The notes beneath the pieces are model-generated. The model made no database searches and was not told the DNA's origin. It saw only the letters and a program-made list of their open reading frames with translations. From positions 1 to 32,179 of the forward strand of contig JAFSLL010000249.1 in assembly GCA_017448455.1 (NCBI GenBank): a stretch of 32,179 bases of DNA, in the 5' to 3' direction. The DNA comes from Oscillospiraceae bacterium. Lineage in GTDB: Bacteria; Bacillota; Clostridia; Oscillospirales; Oscillospiraceae. Positions 1-8,689 of this stretch are shown in pieces. Every line of letters begins with the position of its first letter. Position 1 is the first letter of the stretch. The position numbers and the translations under genes were made by a program.

Positions 1-759
1 ATCGGTATTCTGCGCTTCATCTTCATCAAGGAAAAGTACACGGACGAAGACGCCACATCTCCCCGCGTAACGCTCAAGGACATGTTCACCATGCTCAAGT
101 CCAACCCCTATACCTGGTGCATGGCCGGCGTCAACGGTGTGACGCAGTTTATCGCCGGCCTTGGGGCGGTGACCTATTACTTCACCTGGATCGTCGGCGA
201 CATCAGTCTGCTCTCCATGTTGCAGCTCTTCAGTATCCTGTGCCTGTTTGTTATGCTGGTTTTCCCGGTGGTCATCCGGAAGAAATCCGCCAACTATCTC
301 ATTATGATCGGCGCTATTCTCGGTATCGTCGGCTACTCGATGAACTTCTTTGCCGGCAAGAGCCTTGTCTTGCTGACGATCGCCTCGCTGCTCGGCGGTG
401 TGGCCGTGCTGCTCGGCTCCTATCTGCGCACGATCATGGTCATGGAGATCGCAAAATACAATCAGTGGAAGGGTCTGCCCAGCATGGAAGCGACCGCGGC
501 CGCGCTGGCCAACTTCTTCGGCAAGGTCTTCACGGCCTTCGGCTCCTTTATTCTCGGCATCCTGCTGACTGCAGGCGGCTACGACGGAACGCTTGCCGTG
601 CAGAGTGAGAGCGCGCTGCATATGATCCGTCTTCTGTACAGCTTTATTCCTGCCGCGTCGATGTGCATCATGCTCTTCTGCGCGCTGGTCTACAGGAAGC
701 TGGACAAGCAGCTGCCCCAGATCGAGGCGGAGCTCGCTGTCCGCGAGGCTGCCAACTGA
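1..759 (+). CDS. GPH-family sugar:cation symporter, C-terminal part (5' end outside window)
   Basis: The reading frame is open from base 1, so this is the C-terminal 252 residues of a gene that starts outside the window. The sequence is strongly hydrophobic, with about five to six membrane spans. The cytoplasmic loop KEKYTDEDA...VTLKDMFTMLKSNPYTWCMAG resembles the central loop of glycoside-pentoside-hexuronide symporters of the major facilitator superfamily. The tail is a charged cytoplasmic end. By family, it should import a glycoside or oligosaccharide together with a cation; the substrate cannot be read from the sequence. It lies 82 bases upstream of a GH3 glucosidase gene on the same strand, with a hairpin between, which suggests import coupled to intracellular hydrolysis. 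A second GPH symporter is encoded at 20810-22216. Confidence 0.85.
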   Translation: MGILRFIFIKEKYTDEDATSPRVTLKDMFTMLKSNPYTWCMAGVNGVTQFIAGLGAVTYYFTWIVGDISLLSMLQLFSILCLFVMLVFPVVIRKKSANYLIMIGAILGIVGYSMNFFAGKSLVLLTIASLLGGVAVLLGSYLRTIMVMEIAKYNQWKGLPSMEATAAALANFFGKVFTAFGSFILGILLTAGGYDGTLAVQSESALHMIRLLYSFIPAASMCIMLFCALVYRKLDKQLPQIEAELAVREAAN

Positions 760-782
760 GCTTCACACAATAACTAACCGCA

Positions 783-812
783 AAAGGCGCTGAATTTACG
801 TTCAGCGCCTTT
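783..812 (+). terminator. Intercistronic hairpin / weak terminator
   Basis: A perfect 12-bp inverted repeat (AAAGGCGCTGAA / TTCAGCGCCTTT) with a 6-base loop follows the symporter stop codon. The right arm ends in three T followed by CTC, so the U-tract is short. Only 29 bases separate it from the GH3 start, with no recognisable promoter between. It may terminate partially or protect the upstream message rather than stop transcription fully. Confidence 0.7.
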
Positions 813-841
813 CTCAAAAAAACTACAAAAGGAGTATCACG

Positions 842-3511
842 ATGCAGTTTACACCGGATCAGATCGCACAGATGTTCGGCGGCTTCATGCCGCCGGCTGA
901 GCATCCCTTCCCGGAGCACATCCGGAACGCGCGAACCATCGCAGCGGACGGCATGGTCCTGCTCAAGAACGACGATCACGCGCTCCCGATCTCCCCGCAA
1001 AAGCTTGCGCTGTTTGGCGCCGGAGCCGATGAGACTGTCGCCTGCGGTACAGGCAGCGGCTACGTGACGGCACCCATGGTGAGTGTACGCCAGGGCCTGG
1101 AAAACGCCGGCTTTACCATTACGTCGACGAGCTGGCTCGACCGTTTTCTGGTTGAGAGCAAACGCGTGAATGATGCAGATACCACCCTCTCCGACTTGGA
1201 CCGTTTCTTCAGCGGAATGAAGATCCTGATCGATGAGGCGGAAGTCACCGAAGAAGATCTCCAGTTGTCGTCGGAGGCGGAGACCGCCGTCTACGTGATC
1301 CGCCGAAACGCCGGGGAGAACGGTGACCGGGATGCCGTCCGGGGGGATTACTTTCTGAGCGACGCGGAGGAAGCCAACCTCCGGAAGGTCGCCGCCGCTT
1401 TTTCAAAAACCGTTGTGGTCCTGAACACCACGGTTATCGACGCCAATTTCCTGTTTGAGATTCCCGGCATTGACGCTGCTGTTCTGATGGGTCTGGCGGG
1501 GATGGAGGGCGGCAACGCGCTGGCAGATGTGCTGACGGGGAAAAAGAACCCCTCGGGGCACCTGACGGATACCTGGGCCAGGGCCTATGGAGACAATCCG
1601 GCTGCCGCGACCTTCGGCAAGAACGGCGGGAACTCGCTCCAGCAGGACTACTGCGAGGATATCTTCGTCGGCTACCGGTATTTTGATACTTTCGGCATTG
1701 AGCCGCTTTTCCCCTTCGGATACGGCTTGTCCTATACCGCGTTTTCCTTGGTCTGCACGGACTTTTCGGCAGACTGGCATGAGACCCGCCTGACCGTCGC
1801 GGTTAGCAACACGGGAGACAGGAGCGGGCGAGCTGTTGCCCAGGTCTATGTAAGCGCGCCGGAAGGGCGTCTTGCCAAGCCCTATCAGGAACTGAAAGGC
1901 TTTGCAAAAACAAAGGAACTGGCCCCTGGTGAGACTCAGACGCTGACCATCCGCATCCCGACGGAGAGCTTTGCCTCGTATGACGAGGAAAAAGCCGCCT
2001 TTCTCATGGAGCCGGGTCACTATCTTTTCCGCCTTGGTGAGCACAGCCGGAGCACCGCACCCGTGGCCGAGATCGTTCTGGACAAGGAAGCGGTCCTCCG
2101 ACAGGTGCGCAATGAGGTAAAGCCGGATCACGAGCTGGAGCGCCTGGTTCCGCCGGCACGCAAGGCCAAACCCGCATTCGAAGTGCGCCGGGTGCTGCTT
2201 TCTGCTGAAGAGTGCCCTACGGTAGACGGAGCCTGTCCTACGCGCGAGGCCGACAGGATCAGCCGCAAGCGCTTCGAGGCCGTCGAGACGGCCCCGGATG
2301 CCACGCTGATCGACGTCCGGGAGGGGCGCGTCTCCCTAGACAGTTTCGTAAAATCCCTGGAACCGGAGGTCTTGTTCCGCCTGGTTGCTGGCGCGGCCTT
2401 TGAAACGCCCTATGAAGCGAAAGCGCGCCTGAAAACGCCGGTTACACCGGTCAACGGCCCTTCCTCCAGCGGCACGACGACCGCGCTTTTCACGCAGTCT
2501 TTGGGGATCCCGCAGCTGAAAATGACCGACGGCCCTGCGGGATTGCATCTGGGCTTCTGCCAGACGACCTGTAATCCGGTAGGCATGCTCATTGCCCAAA
2601 CCTTCGACTGTGAAGCGGCAAGGCTTTACGGGGAGGGGATCGGGAAGGAGCTGGCATTCTACCACCAGGCCGTTATCCTCGGCCCGGGCATGAACATTCA
2701 TCGCGATCCGCTGTGCGGCAGAGCCTTCGAGTACTTTTCCGAAGACCCACTGCTCACCGGGCTCATGGGCGCCGCCGCTACACAGGGGGTGCAGGCAACG
2801 CCGGGCGTCGGTGTCTCTATCAAGCACTTCTGCTGCAACAACCAGGAACAGGATCGCCCGATTACAAATGCGACCGTCTCGGAGAGAGCGCTGCGCGAGA
2901 TTTACTGGAAGGGCTTTGAGATCTGTGTACGCCAGGCCGACCCCATGACGGTGATGTCCAGCTACAACTGTGTCAACGGGATACACACCTCTTCACACTA
3001 CGAGCTGCTGACGGAAGTGCTCCGTGGTGAATGGGGCTTTCAGGGCCTGGTGATGACCGACTGGGGCAGCCAGAGTACGAAGCCTTATGACATCCACGCG
3101 GGAAACGATCTGATCATGGGCGGTTACCGGAGCGAGTTTTTTGCGGCCGCTTTCTACGGGAAAGAGCCGGAGTTTGCGCAGGACGGTTTCGTGCGCAGCG
3201 AAGACTTTCCGATCTACGGCGGTTTCATGACAGACCATGTGGAGTTCTGGAATTCGTTCGAGCCGGATGCAAACGGCCCGGATCAAGTTTCGGTGACCGT
3301 CGCTGCTGGACAGAGCCTGAATGAAAAAATCACAGGATTTATCGAGCTGGGAATTGCCGCCGTGGAAGAACATGCAGACGGGAGCCGCACCGTCACTTAC
3401 CGAGGCACCAACCGCGGCAAATGGCTGGATATCGACGAACTGCGCGCCTGTGCGGCCAGAGTGCTGGAGACGATCATGAAGTCTGTCTCCTATGATTTGA
3501 TGATCGGTTAA
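842..3511 (+). CDS. GH3 beta-glucosidase-type glycoside hydrolase with reversed domain order
   Basis: An 889-residue glycoside hydrolase of family 3, probably a cytoplasmic beta-glucosidase, since no signal peptide is seen. The order of parts is unusual. The alpha/beta 'GH3 C-terminal' domain comes first (about residues 100-260, with GMEGGNALADVLTGKKNPSGHLTDTW). A fibronectin-III-like domain follows (about 320-395, PYQELKGFAKT and LAPGETQTLTIRI). The catalytic (beta/alpha)8 barrel comes last (about 490-880). In the barrel, DGPAGLHLG, GPGMNIHRDPLCGRAFEYFSEDP, KHF at 661-663 and the nucleophile motif VMTDWG (Asp740) are all present. This reversed order is known from some rumen Firmicutes glucosidases. 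The start is supported by AAAGGAG about 8 bases upstream. Substrate specificity (glucose, xylose or arabinose) is not readable. Confidence 0.9.
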   Translation: MQFTPDQIAQMFGGFMPPAEHPFPEHIRNARTIAADGMVLLKNDDHALPISPQKLALFGAGADETVACGTGSGYVTAPMVSVRQGLENAGFTITSTSWLDRFLVESKRVNDADTTLSDLDRFFSGMKILIDEAEVTEEDLQLSSEAETAVYVIRRNAGENGDRDAVRGDYFLSDAEEANLRKVAAAFSKTVVVLNTTVIDANFLFEIPGIDAAVLMGLAGMEGGNALADVLTGKKNPSGHLTDTWARAYGDNPAAATFGKNGGNSLQQDYCEDIFVGYRYFDTFGIEPLFPFGYGLSYTAFSLVCTDFSADWHETRLTVAVSNTGDRSGRAVAQVYVSAPEGRLAKPYQELKGFAKTKELAPGETQTLTIRIPTESFASYDEEKAAFLMEPGHYLFRLGEHSRSTAPVAEIVLDKEAVLRQVRNEVKPDHELERLVPPARKAKPAFEVRRVLLSAEECPTVDGACPTREADRISRKRFEAVETAPDATLIDVREGRVSLDSFVKSLEPEVLFRLVAGAAFETPYEAKARLKTPVTPVNGPSSSGTTTALFTQSLGIPQLKMTDGPAGLHLGFCQTTCNPVGMLIAQTFDCEAARLYGEGIGKELAFYHQAVILGPGMNIHRDPLCGRAFEYFSEDPLLTGLMGAAATQGVQATPGVGVSIKHFCCNNQEQDRPITNATVSERALREIYWKGFEICVRQADPMTVMSSYNCVNGIHTSSHYELLTEVLRGEWGFQGLVMTDWGSQSTKPYDIHAGNDLIMGGYRSEFFAAAFYGKEPEFAQDGFVRSEDFPIYGGFMTDHVEFWNSFEPDANGPDQVSVTVAAGQSLNEKITGFIELGIAAVEEHADGSRTVTYRGTNRGKWLDIDELRACAARVLETIMKSVSYDLMIG

Positions 3512-3524
3512 CTGCCGCTGCCTT

Positions 3525-3553
3525 TTGACTTTCTCCCCTTGCTATGGTAACAT
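3525..3553 (+). promoter_or_regulatory. Promoter of the first AraC-type regulator gene
   Basis: TTGACT (3525-3530), a 17-base spacer and TAACAT (3548-3553) form a good sigma-A-type promoter between the GH3 stop and the AraC-type start. The regulator can therefore be transcribed independently of GH3. Confidence 0.6.
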
Positions 3554-3573
3554 AAAGAAAACCATACAGGGGG

Positions 3574-4794
3574 GTGGAGGTCATTCAGTCCCAACAGGCA
3601 GACATCACAGAGCTTATGAAAAATGACATCGGATTCCTTCAAATCCTCAGCGATCTTTCGGGGATCCCGGTCGTTCTCTGGTTGACAGAAAGAGTCGACG
3701 AGTACGCCTGGGCCAGCGGCACCTCCTCCCATCCCTGTCTGAACGACGGCGAACTCCGTGCGGCCCTGGAGAGACATACGCGCAAAGGCACGCCGAATAT
3801 CTATTTTGCAGATGAACAGGCTTTTTACGGCGTGATCCCCATCGGCCCGTTCTCGCTGGCCATCGGCCCTGCGGCCATCGGCACCGCGTCAGGCAGCGGC
3901 CTGCGCAAAAGCGATGCGGATATGGTTCTCGCGAAAACGGATCTCGCCACGCTGACGCAGTATATGAAACTGGCGTATTGCCACTTCACCGGCACGCCTG
4001 CGGCTCAGGAAGAGTTTCCGCTCAGCGTCGATGTTCTTGAGCAGTGGCAGAGCGGCAGTGACCTGGAATCTTATCAGCTGAATCAGTCGGAGAACGAGCG
4101 CACCTACCAGATCGGCGCAGACTTTGAAAAAGCCCTTTTGCAGGCGGTCAAAGGCGGGGATATCGAAGCGCTGAAAAGCCTGCTCTCCAGCTCTGCCCCG
4201 GCATCGGAAGAGATCATGGAACTCACCCTCCCCCAAAGCAAGGAGAGCGAGTATATGGCGGTCTCGACCATCACGCTCCTGACAAGAGCAGCCATCGCGG
4301 GCGGTGCAGCAATGGAGACTGCTCATGAACTGGGCGCCGTCTATCTGAACCGGGTGGGGAAAGCCGCGAGCAGGGGAGAGAGCGTCTTTGGACTGTCCTA
4401 CGGCGCCATGATCGAGTTTACAGAGCTGGTCAGGCGCTCGAAGGAGGAGAAAAGCGCGCTTTCCTATGTGGAGGCCTGCAAGCAATACATTGAAAAGCAC
4501 TTCCGCAGAAAGCTCGAGGTGAGCGAGATTGCCCCGGCCATAGGGATCAGCCGAACGTATCTCTCCCGTCTGTTCCGGGAGACAGAAGGGATCACGATAC
4601 AGCAGTACATTCAAAAAGTAAAGTGCCGCCATGCAGCGCAGATGCTTCAGTATTCCACCCACTCCATATCGCAGATCGCGCAGTACAACGGCTTTTCTTC
4701 CCAGAGCTATTTCGGCTCCTGCTTTCTTGCGTGGTATGGGATGAGCCCGCTTGCCTACCGCAAAGCCAATCAAAAAGATTTGATACATGATTGA
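3574..4794 (+). CDS. AraC-family transcriptional regulator
   Basis: A 406-residue regulator with an AraC/XylS DNA-binding domain at the C-terminus (last about 100 residues: YIEKHFRRKLEVSEIAPAIGISRTYLSRLFRE, then ISQIAQYNGFSSQSYFGSCFLAWYGMSPLAYRK), giving the expected two helix-turn-helix units. The N-terminal 300 residues are an uncharacterised sensor region with an IGPAAIG stretch and a helical segment TITLLTRAAIAGGAAMETAHELG. The same layout occurs in the regulator at 16138-17334, so the two are paralogues. The GTG start at 3574 sits in a G-rich run that is too close to serve as a normal ribosome binding site. An internal ATG at 3616 is the alternative. It probably controls the adjacent GH3 gene or the arabinose operon downstream; this is inferred from position only. 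Confidence 0.88.
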   Translation: MEVIQSQQADITELMKNDIGFLQILSDLSGIPVVLWLTERVDEYAWASGTSSHPCLNDGELRAALERHTRKGTPNIYFADEQAFYGVIPIGPFSLAIGPAAIGTASGSGLRKSDADMVLAKTDLATLTQYMKLAYCHFTGTPAAQEEFPLSVDVLEQWQSGSDLESYQLNQSENERTYQIGADFEKALLQAVKGGDIEALKSLLSSSAPASEEIMELTLPQSKESEYMAVSTITLLTRAAIAGGAAMETAHELGAVYLNRVGKAASRGESVFGLSYGAMIEFTELVRRSKEEKSALSYVEACKQYIEKHFRRKLEVSEIAPAIGISRTYLSRLFRETEGITIQQYIQKVKCRHAAQMLQYSTHSISQIAQYNGFSSQSYFGSCFLAWYGMSPLAYRKANQKDLIHD

Positions 4795-4818
4795 CAGAAT
4801 TGGCACACCGCTTATAGA
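4791..4818 (+). promoter_or_regulatory. Promoter of the GH2-GH43-araABD operon
   Basis: TTGACA (4791-4796) overlaps the stop codon of the AraC-type gene. After a 16-base spacer comes TATAGA (4813-4818). A start about 7 bases later would place the leader hairpin at 4828-4890 at the very 5' end of the operon mRNA. Confidence 0.65.
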
Positions 4819-4827
4819 ACGCAGAAC

Positions 4828-4895
4828 AGCTCCTCTGTTACTATGATCATGAGAGATTTAAACCTATCCCATGATCATGGAAGAGGAGCTTTTTT
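4828..4895 (+). terminator. Leader hairpin with U-tract before the GH2 gene (terminator or attenuator)
   Basis: The outer arms AGCTCCTCT (4828-4836) and AGAGGAGCT (4882-4890) pair perfectly, and the right arm runs into six T (4890-4895). Inside, two copies of the self-complementary ATGATCAT (4843-4850 and 4871-4878) can pair with each other and extend the stem. It can be read as the terminator of the AraC-type gene. However, the operon promoter lies upstream of it and only 20 bases remain before the GH2 start, so operon transcripts must read through it. That makes attenuation plausible. Confidence 0.65.
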
Positions 4896-4915
4896 ATACC
4901 AGACAGGAGGAGAAC

Positions 4916-7216
4916 ATGAAAACACTTTCACTGAACAAAGGTTGGAAATGCAACGGCCAGGCTGTCACCCTTCCTCACGACGCACAGATCACAGAAAAGC
5001 GGAGCAAAGATGCCTCCAACGGCGGACATGGCTATTTCCCCGGCGGCGTCTATACTTATGAAAAGACCTTCACCGCTCCGACCGAGTGGGAGGGCAAAAC
5101 GATCCTCGTCGAGTTCGAGGGCGTGTATAAAAACGCGACCGTCAGCCTGAACGGAAAGGAACTGGCATTTCATCCCTATGGCTATACCGGCTTCTTTGTA
5201 GAGCTGGCGGATTTGAATTACGGCGCAGAGAACACGCTCACCGTCGTCGCGGACAACAGTAAACTGCCGAACTCTCGCTGGTACTCCGGCTCCGGCATCT
5301 ATCGCCCGGTGTGGCTGCACGTCTGCGAAAAGGGCGGCCTTCGCCCCGAGAGTGTGAAGATCAGCACACTTTCTATTGACCCCGCCGTGGTAAAAATCAA
5401 AAGCTCCGTTTCTGTCAAGGCAGAGGTGGACGGCATCACCGGCAAAGGAATGAGCTTTGAACTGACGATCCCTGATGCGAAGCTCTGGAGCGCTGAAACG
5501 CCCTATCTCTATATCGCGAAGATCACAGCAGGCGAAGGCGATACCATGGAAATCCCCTTTGGCATCCGCCGGATCACTTGGTCGAACAGGGGACTGTTCA
5601 TTAACGGCAAGGAAACCTTGCTACGGGGCGGCTGCGTCCATCACGACAGCGGCATCCTCGGTGCTGCCACTTATGCCGAGAGCGAGGAGCGCCGGGTGCG
5701 TATTCTGAAAGAGAACGGTTTCAACGCCATTCGTTCTTCTCACAACCCCGCCTCCAAAGCGCTGCTGGATGCCTGCGACAGGCTCGGCATGTACGTCATG
5801 GACGAGACCTTCGACATGTGGTACAACCGCAAGAACCCCTATGATTACGGCGTGGACTTCAACGACTGGTGGGAGCGCGATACCACTGCCATGGTGGAAC
5901 GCGACTTCAATCATCCCTCCGTCATTCTCTATTCCATCGGCAACGAGGTTGCCGAGCCCTTTGAACAGAAGGGCGTCGACGCCGGACGCGCGCTGGTCGA
6001 GCTCTGCCATAAACTCGACTCCACCCGTCCCGTCACCTGCGGCACGAACCTGATGATCATCGGCCGCGCTGCCAAGGGCCAGGGCATCTACCAGGACGGC
6101 GAGCAGAAGACCGGAGGCGGAGAGGGCAAGCCCGAGAAGGAAGGGCAGAATGCCTCCCTCATGTTCAACATCATGGCCTCCTTTGTCGGCTCCGGCATGA
6201 ACAAGGGCGGCAACTCCAAGAAGGTGGACGAGCTGACGACACCATTCCTGGATAGTCTGGACATTGCGGGCTACAATTACGGCTCCGGCCGCTACCCGCT
6301 GGAGGAAAAGGCGCACCCCGACCGCGTCATCTTCGGCAGCGAGACCTTCCCGCAGGACATCTGGAAGAACTGGCAGATGGTGAAGAAGTACCCCTATCTC
6401 GTCGGCGACTTTATGTGGACTAGCTGGGACTATTTAGGCGAGGCCGGTATCGGTGCCTGGAGCTACACCGGCGGTATGCCCTTCAATCGGCCCTATCCGT
6501 GGGTGCTGGCCGGTGCGGGCGTCATTGACATTCTTGGTATCCCGGACGGCAGCTGCAAATATGCTTCCACGGTCTGGGGATTGGAAGGAAATCCCGTCCT
6601 TGCGGTACGTCCTGTGAACCATCCCGGCGTGCGCCCTTCGAAATCGGTCTGGCGCGGCACCAACGCCATCCTTTCCTGGAGCTGGTCTGGCTGCGAGGGC
6701 AACAAGGCCGAGGTCGAGGTCTACTCCGACCAGGCGCAGGTCGAGCTGCTGATCAACGGCAAGAGCATCGGACGAAAGAAGGTCAAGGAGTGCAAGGCGC
6801 TCTTTAAGGTGAAATACGCTCCCGGCACGGTCACGGCGGTGGCCTACGACGCCTCCGGCCGCGAGACCGGCAGAAGCGAGCTTGTCTCCGCCTCCGGCCC
6901 CTTTGGGATCGCGGTACGGCCGGAGAAAACGGAAGCCAAGACCGGCGAGATCGTCTATGTCCCGGTGAACGTCGAGGGAGCCAACGGCATCGTCGAATCC
7001 AACGCCGACCGGAAGATCACCGTGACCGTCGAGGGCGGCGAGCTGCTGGCCTTCGGCAGTGCCAATCCCTGCACCGAGGAGCAGTACCACACCGGCAGCT
7101 TCACCACCTATTACGGACGTGCGCTCGCTATCGTCCGGGCTGGCGAGAGCGGCACGGTCAAAGTAAATGCCTCAGACGGCAGAGAGTCCGTTTCCGCTCA
7201 GATCCAAATCGTGTAA
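4916..7216 (+). CDS. GH2 beta-galactosidase-like glycoside hydrolase
   Basis: A 766-residue family 2 hydrolase, probably cytoplasmic. In order it has an N-terminal jelly-roll (about 1-150, GVYKNATVSLNGKEL and NSRWYSGSGIYRPVWLH), a short immunoglobulin-like segment, and a TIM barrel with NAIRSSHNPASKALLDACDRLGMYVMDETFDMW. The acid/base is Glu344 in SIGNEVAEP and the nucleophile is Glu476 in FGSETFP. A DUF4982-like module (VYSDQAQVELLINGKSIGRKK) and a C-terminal Ig-like domain follow. The start at 4916 has CAGGAGGAG just upstream. An upstream in-frame ATG at 4871 lies inside the hairpin and is unlikely to be used. Beta-galactosidase activity on galactan side chains fits the arabinose operon, but beta-glucuronidase or another GH2 specificity cannot be excluded. 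Confidence 0.9.
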   Translation: MKTLSLNKGWKCNGQAVTLPHDAQITEKRSKDASNGGHGYFPGGVYTYEKTFTAPTEWEGKTILVEFEGVYKNATVSLNGKELAFHPYGYTGFFVELADLNYGAENTLTVVADNSKLPNSRWYSGSGIYRPVWLHVCEKGGLRPESVKISTLSIDPAVVKIKSSVSVKAEVDGITGKGMSFELTIPDAKLWSAETPYLYIAKITAGEGDTMEIPFGIRRITWSNRGLFINGKETLLRGGCVHHDSGILGAATYAESEERRVRILKENGFNAIRSSHNPASKALLDACDRLGMYVMDETFDMWYNRKNPYDYGVDFNDWWERDTTAMVERDFNHPSVILYSIGNEVAEPFEQKGVDAGRALVELCHKLDSTRPVTCGTNLMIIGRAAKGQGIYQDGEQKTGGGEGKPEKEGQNASLMFNIMASFVGSGMNKGGNSKKVDELTTPFLDSLDIAGYNYGSGRYPLEEKAHPDRVIFGSETFPQDIWKNWQMVKKYPYLVGDFMWTSWDYLGEAGIGAWSYTGGMPFNRPYPWVLAGAGVIDILGIPDGSCKYASTVWGLEGNPVLAVRPVNHPGVRPSKSVWRGTNAILSWSWSGCEGNKAEVEVYSDQAQVELLINGKSIGRKKVKECKALFKVKYAPGTVTAVAYDASGRETGRSELVSASGPFGIAVRPEKTEAKTGEIVYVPVNVEGANGIVESNADRKITVTVEGGELLAFGSANPCTEEQYHTGSFTTYYGRALAIVRAGESGTVKVNASDGRESVSAQIQIV

Positions 7217-7229
7217 ATGAGGTGCGTCC

Positions 7230-8657
7230 ATGAAGCAGGTTTTTAATCCCTATCTTCCGCTGTGGGAATACGTTCCCGACGGAGAGCCCCATGTGTTCGG
7301 CGAGCGCGTCTATCTCTACGGCAGTCACGATGCCTTTGGCGGCAAAAAGTTCTGCCCCAATGACTATGTGTGCTGGTCCGCGCCCGTGACCGATTTGACG
7401 GACTGGCGCTATGAGGGCGTAATCTACAGGAAAACACAGGATCCGCGTATGGCCGACGGCGGGCATGAGCTTTGGGCGCCGGACGTGGTGCAGGGCAGGG
7501 ACGGACGTTATTACCTCTACTACTGCCCGGACGATAAAATCAAGTCCATCGGCGTCGCGGTCTGCGACAGCCCGGCCGGACAGTATGTCTTTTACGGTCT
7601 CGTGAAGGACACCGAAGGCGGCGTCCTGGGCGAACGGCCCAGCGACACGATTCAGTTTGACCCCGGCGTGTTTATCGACGACGGGGAGATCTATCTCTAT
7701 TCCGGAAACGGCCCCCGTACCAAAAAGGAAATCGGCAAGGAGCCGAAGGCCTCGGTGGTCATGACCCTCTGCGACGATATGGTGACGCTGAAGACCGAGC
7801 CGAAAAAGCTGCTGCCCCTGCTGGGCGAATCGGAAGGCACAGGCTTCGAGGGCCATGAATTCTTTGAGGCCAGCTCCATCCGCAAGATCGGCGGGCGCTA
7901 TTATCTCGTCTATTCCTCCCTCACCAACCATGAGCTCTGCTATGCCGTGAGTGATCGGCCGGACGGGGACTTTCGCTACGGCGGCGTGATCGTGTCCAAC
8001 TGCGATCTTTTCCCCGGCAAAGAGGGAAAGCCGCTCAACTGCTTCGGCAACAACCACGGCGGGCTGGAGCTGATCAACGGCAAATACTATATCTTCTACC
8101 ACCGGGAGACCAACCGCAGTATCTGCTCCCGTCAGGGCGGCGCGGAAGAGGTCACCATCCTGCCCGACGGCAGCATCCCCCAGGCGGAGCTGACGTCCTG
8201 CGGACTCAACGGCGGACCACTCAAGGCGGAGGGAAGCTTCTCGGCGGGCATCGCCTGCAATCTCTACGGAAAGCTGACGCCCACCTATTCGCACCCCATG
8301 GCCATGATGAACCGTCACCCCTATATCACGCAGGACGGACCGGATTTCGACCCGGAAAAAGGCGGCACGCCGCCCCGGTCATACATTGCCAACGGCAAAG
8401 ACGGCCTTGTCGCGGGCTTCAAGTATTTCGATCTGACTGACGCCGAGCAGATCACGGTGCGCGTGCGCGGCTCGGTCCGGGGCAGGCTGTTTGTCCGCAC
8501 CGATCCCAAGGGGGAAATCCTTGCGGAAATCGGACTTTGCCCCTCCAAAGACTGGAAAGCATACACCGTCTCTCTCGCCCCCTGCGCGGGGACGCATCCG
8601 CTTTATCTCTGCTACGAAGGAAAGGGAAAGCTTGATATTCTGGACTTCTCCTTTTGA
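7230..8657 (+). CDS. GH43 arabinofuranosidase/xylosidase-like hydrolase with C-terminal CBM6-like module
   Basis: A 475-residue five-bladed propeller hydrolase of family 43. The three acidic catalytic positions are visible: Asp17 in PDGEPHVF (base), Asp144 in FDPGVFIDDGEIYLY (pKa modulator) and Glu213 in HEFFEASSIRKIGGRYYLVYSS (general acid). The last about 130 residues (FKYFDLTDAEQITVRVRG...LFVRTDPKGEIL...LDILDFSF) look like a CBM6-type beta-sandwich. There is no signal peptide, so it should act on imported oligosaccharides. It starts 13 bases after the GH2 stop with a GAGGTG ribosome binding site and is followed by araA. Alpha-L-arabinofuranosidase activity that feeds arabinose to AraA is the natural inference; xylosidase activity is the main alternative. 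Confidence 0.88.
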   Translation: MKQVFNPYLPLWEYVPDGEPHVFGERVYLYGSHDAFGGKKFCPNDYVCWSAPVTDLTDWRYEGVIYRKTQDPRMADGGHELWAPDVVQGRDGRYYLYYCPDDKIKSIGVAVCDSPAGQYVFYGLVKDTEGGVLGERPSDTIQFDPGVFIDDGEIYLYSGNGPRTKKEIGKEPKASVVMTLCDDMVTLKTEPKKLLPLLGESEGTGFEGHEFFEASSIRKIGGRYYLVYSSLTNHELCYAVSDRPDGDFRYGGVIVSNCDLFPGKEGKPLNCFGNNHGGLELINGKYYIFYHRETNRSICSRQGGAEEVTILPDGSIPQAELTSCGLNGGPLKAEGSFSAGIACNLYGKLTPTYSHPMAMMNRHPYITQDGPDFDPEKGGTPPRSYIANGKDGLVAGFKYFDLTDAEQITVRVRGSVRGRLFVRTDPKGEILAEIGLCPSKDWKAYTVSLAPCAGTHPLYLCYEGKGKLDILDFSF

Positions 8658-8689
8658 AAAAACATCACATCAGGAAAGGAGTTCACACA

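Noticed and set aside
4871-4915. Upstream in-frame ATG that would extend the GH2 enzyme by 15 residues
   Set aside because: The ATG lies in the stem of the leader hairpin without a ribosome binding site, whereas ATG 4916 has an ideal CAGGAGGAG in front.
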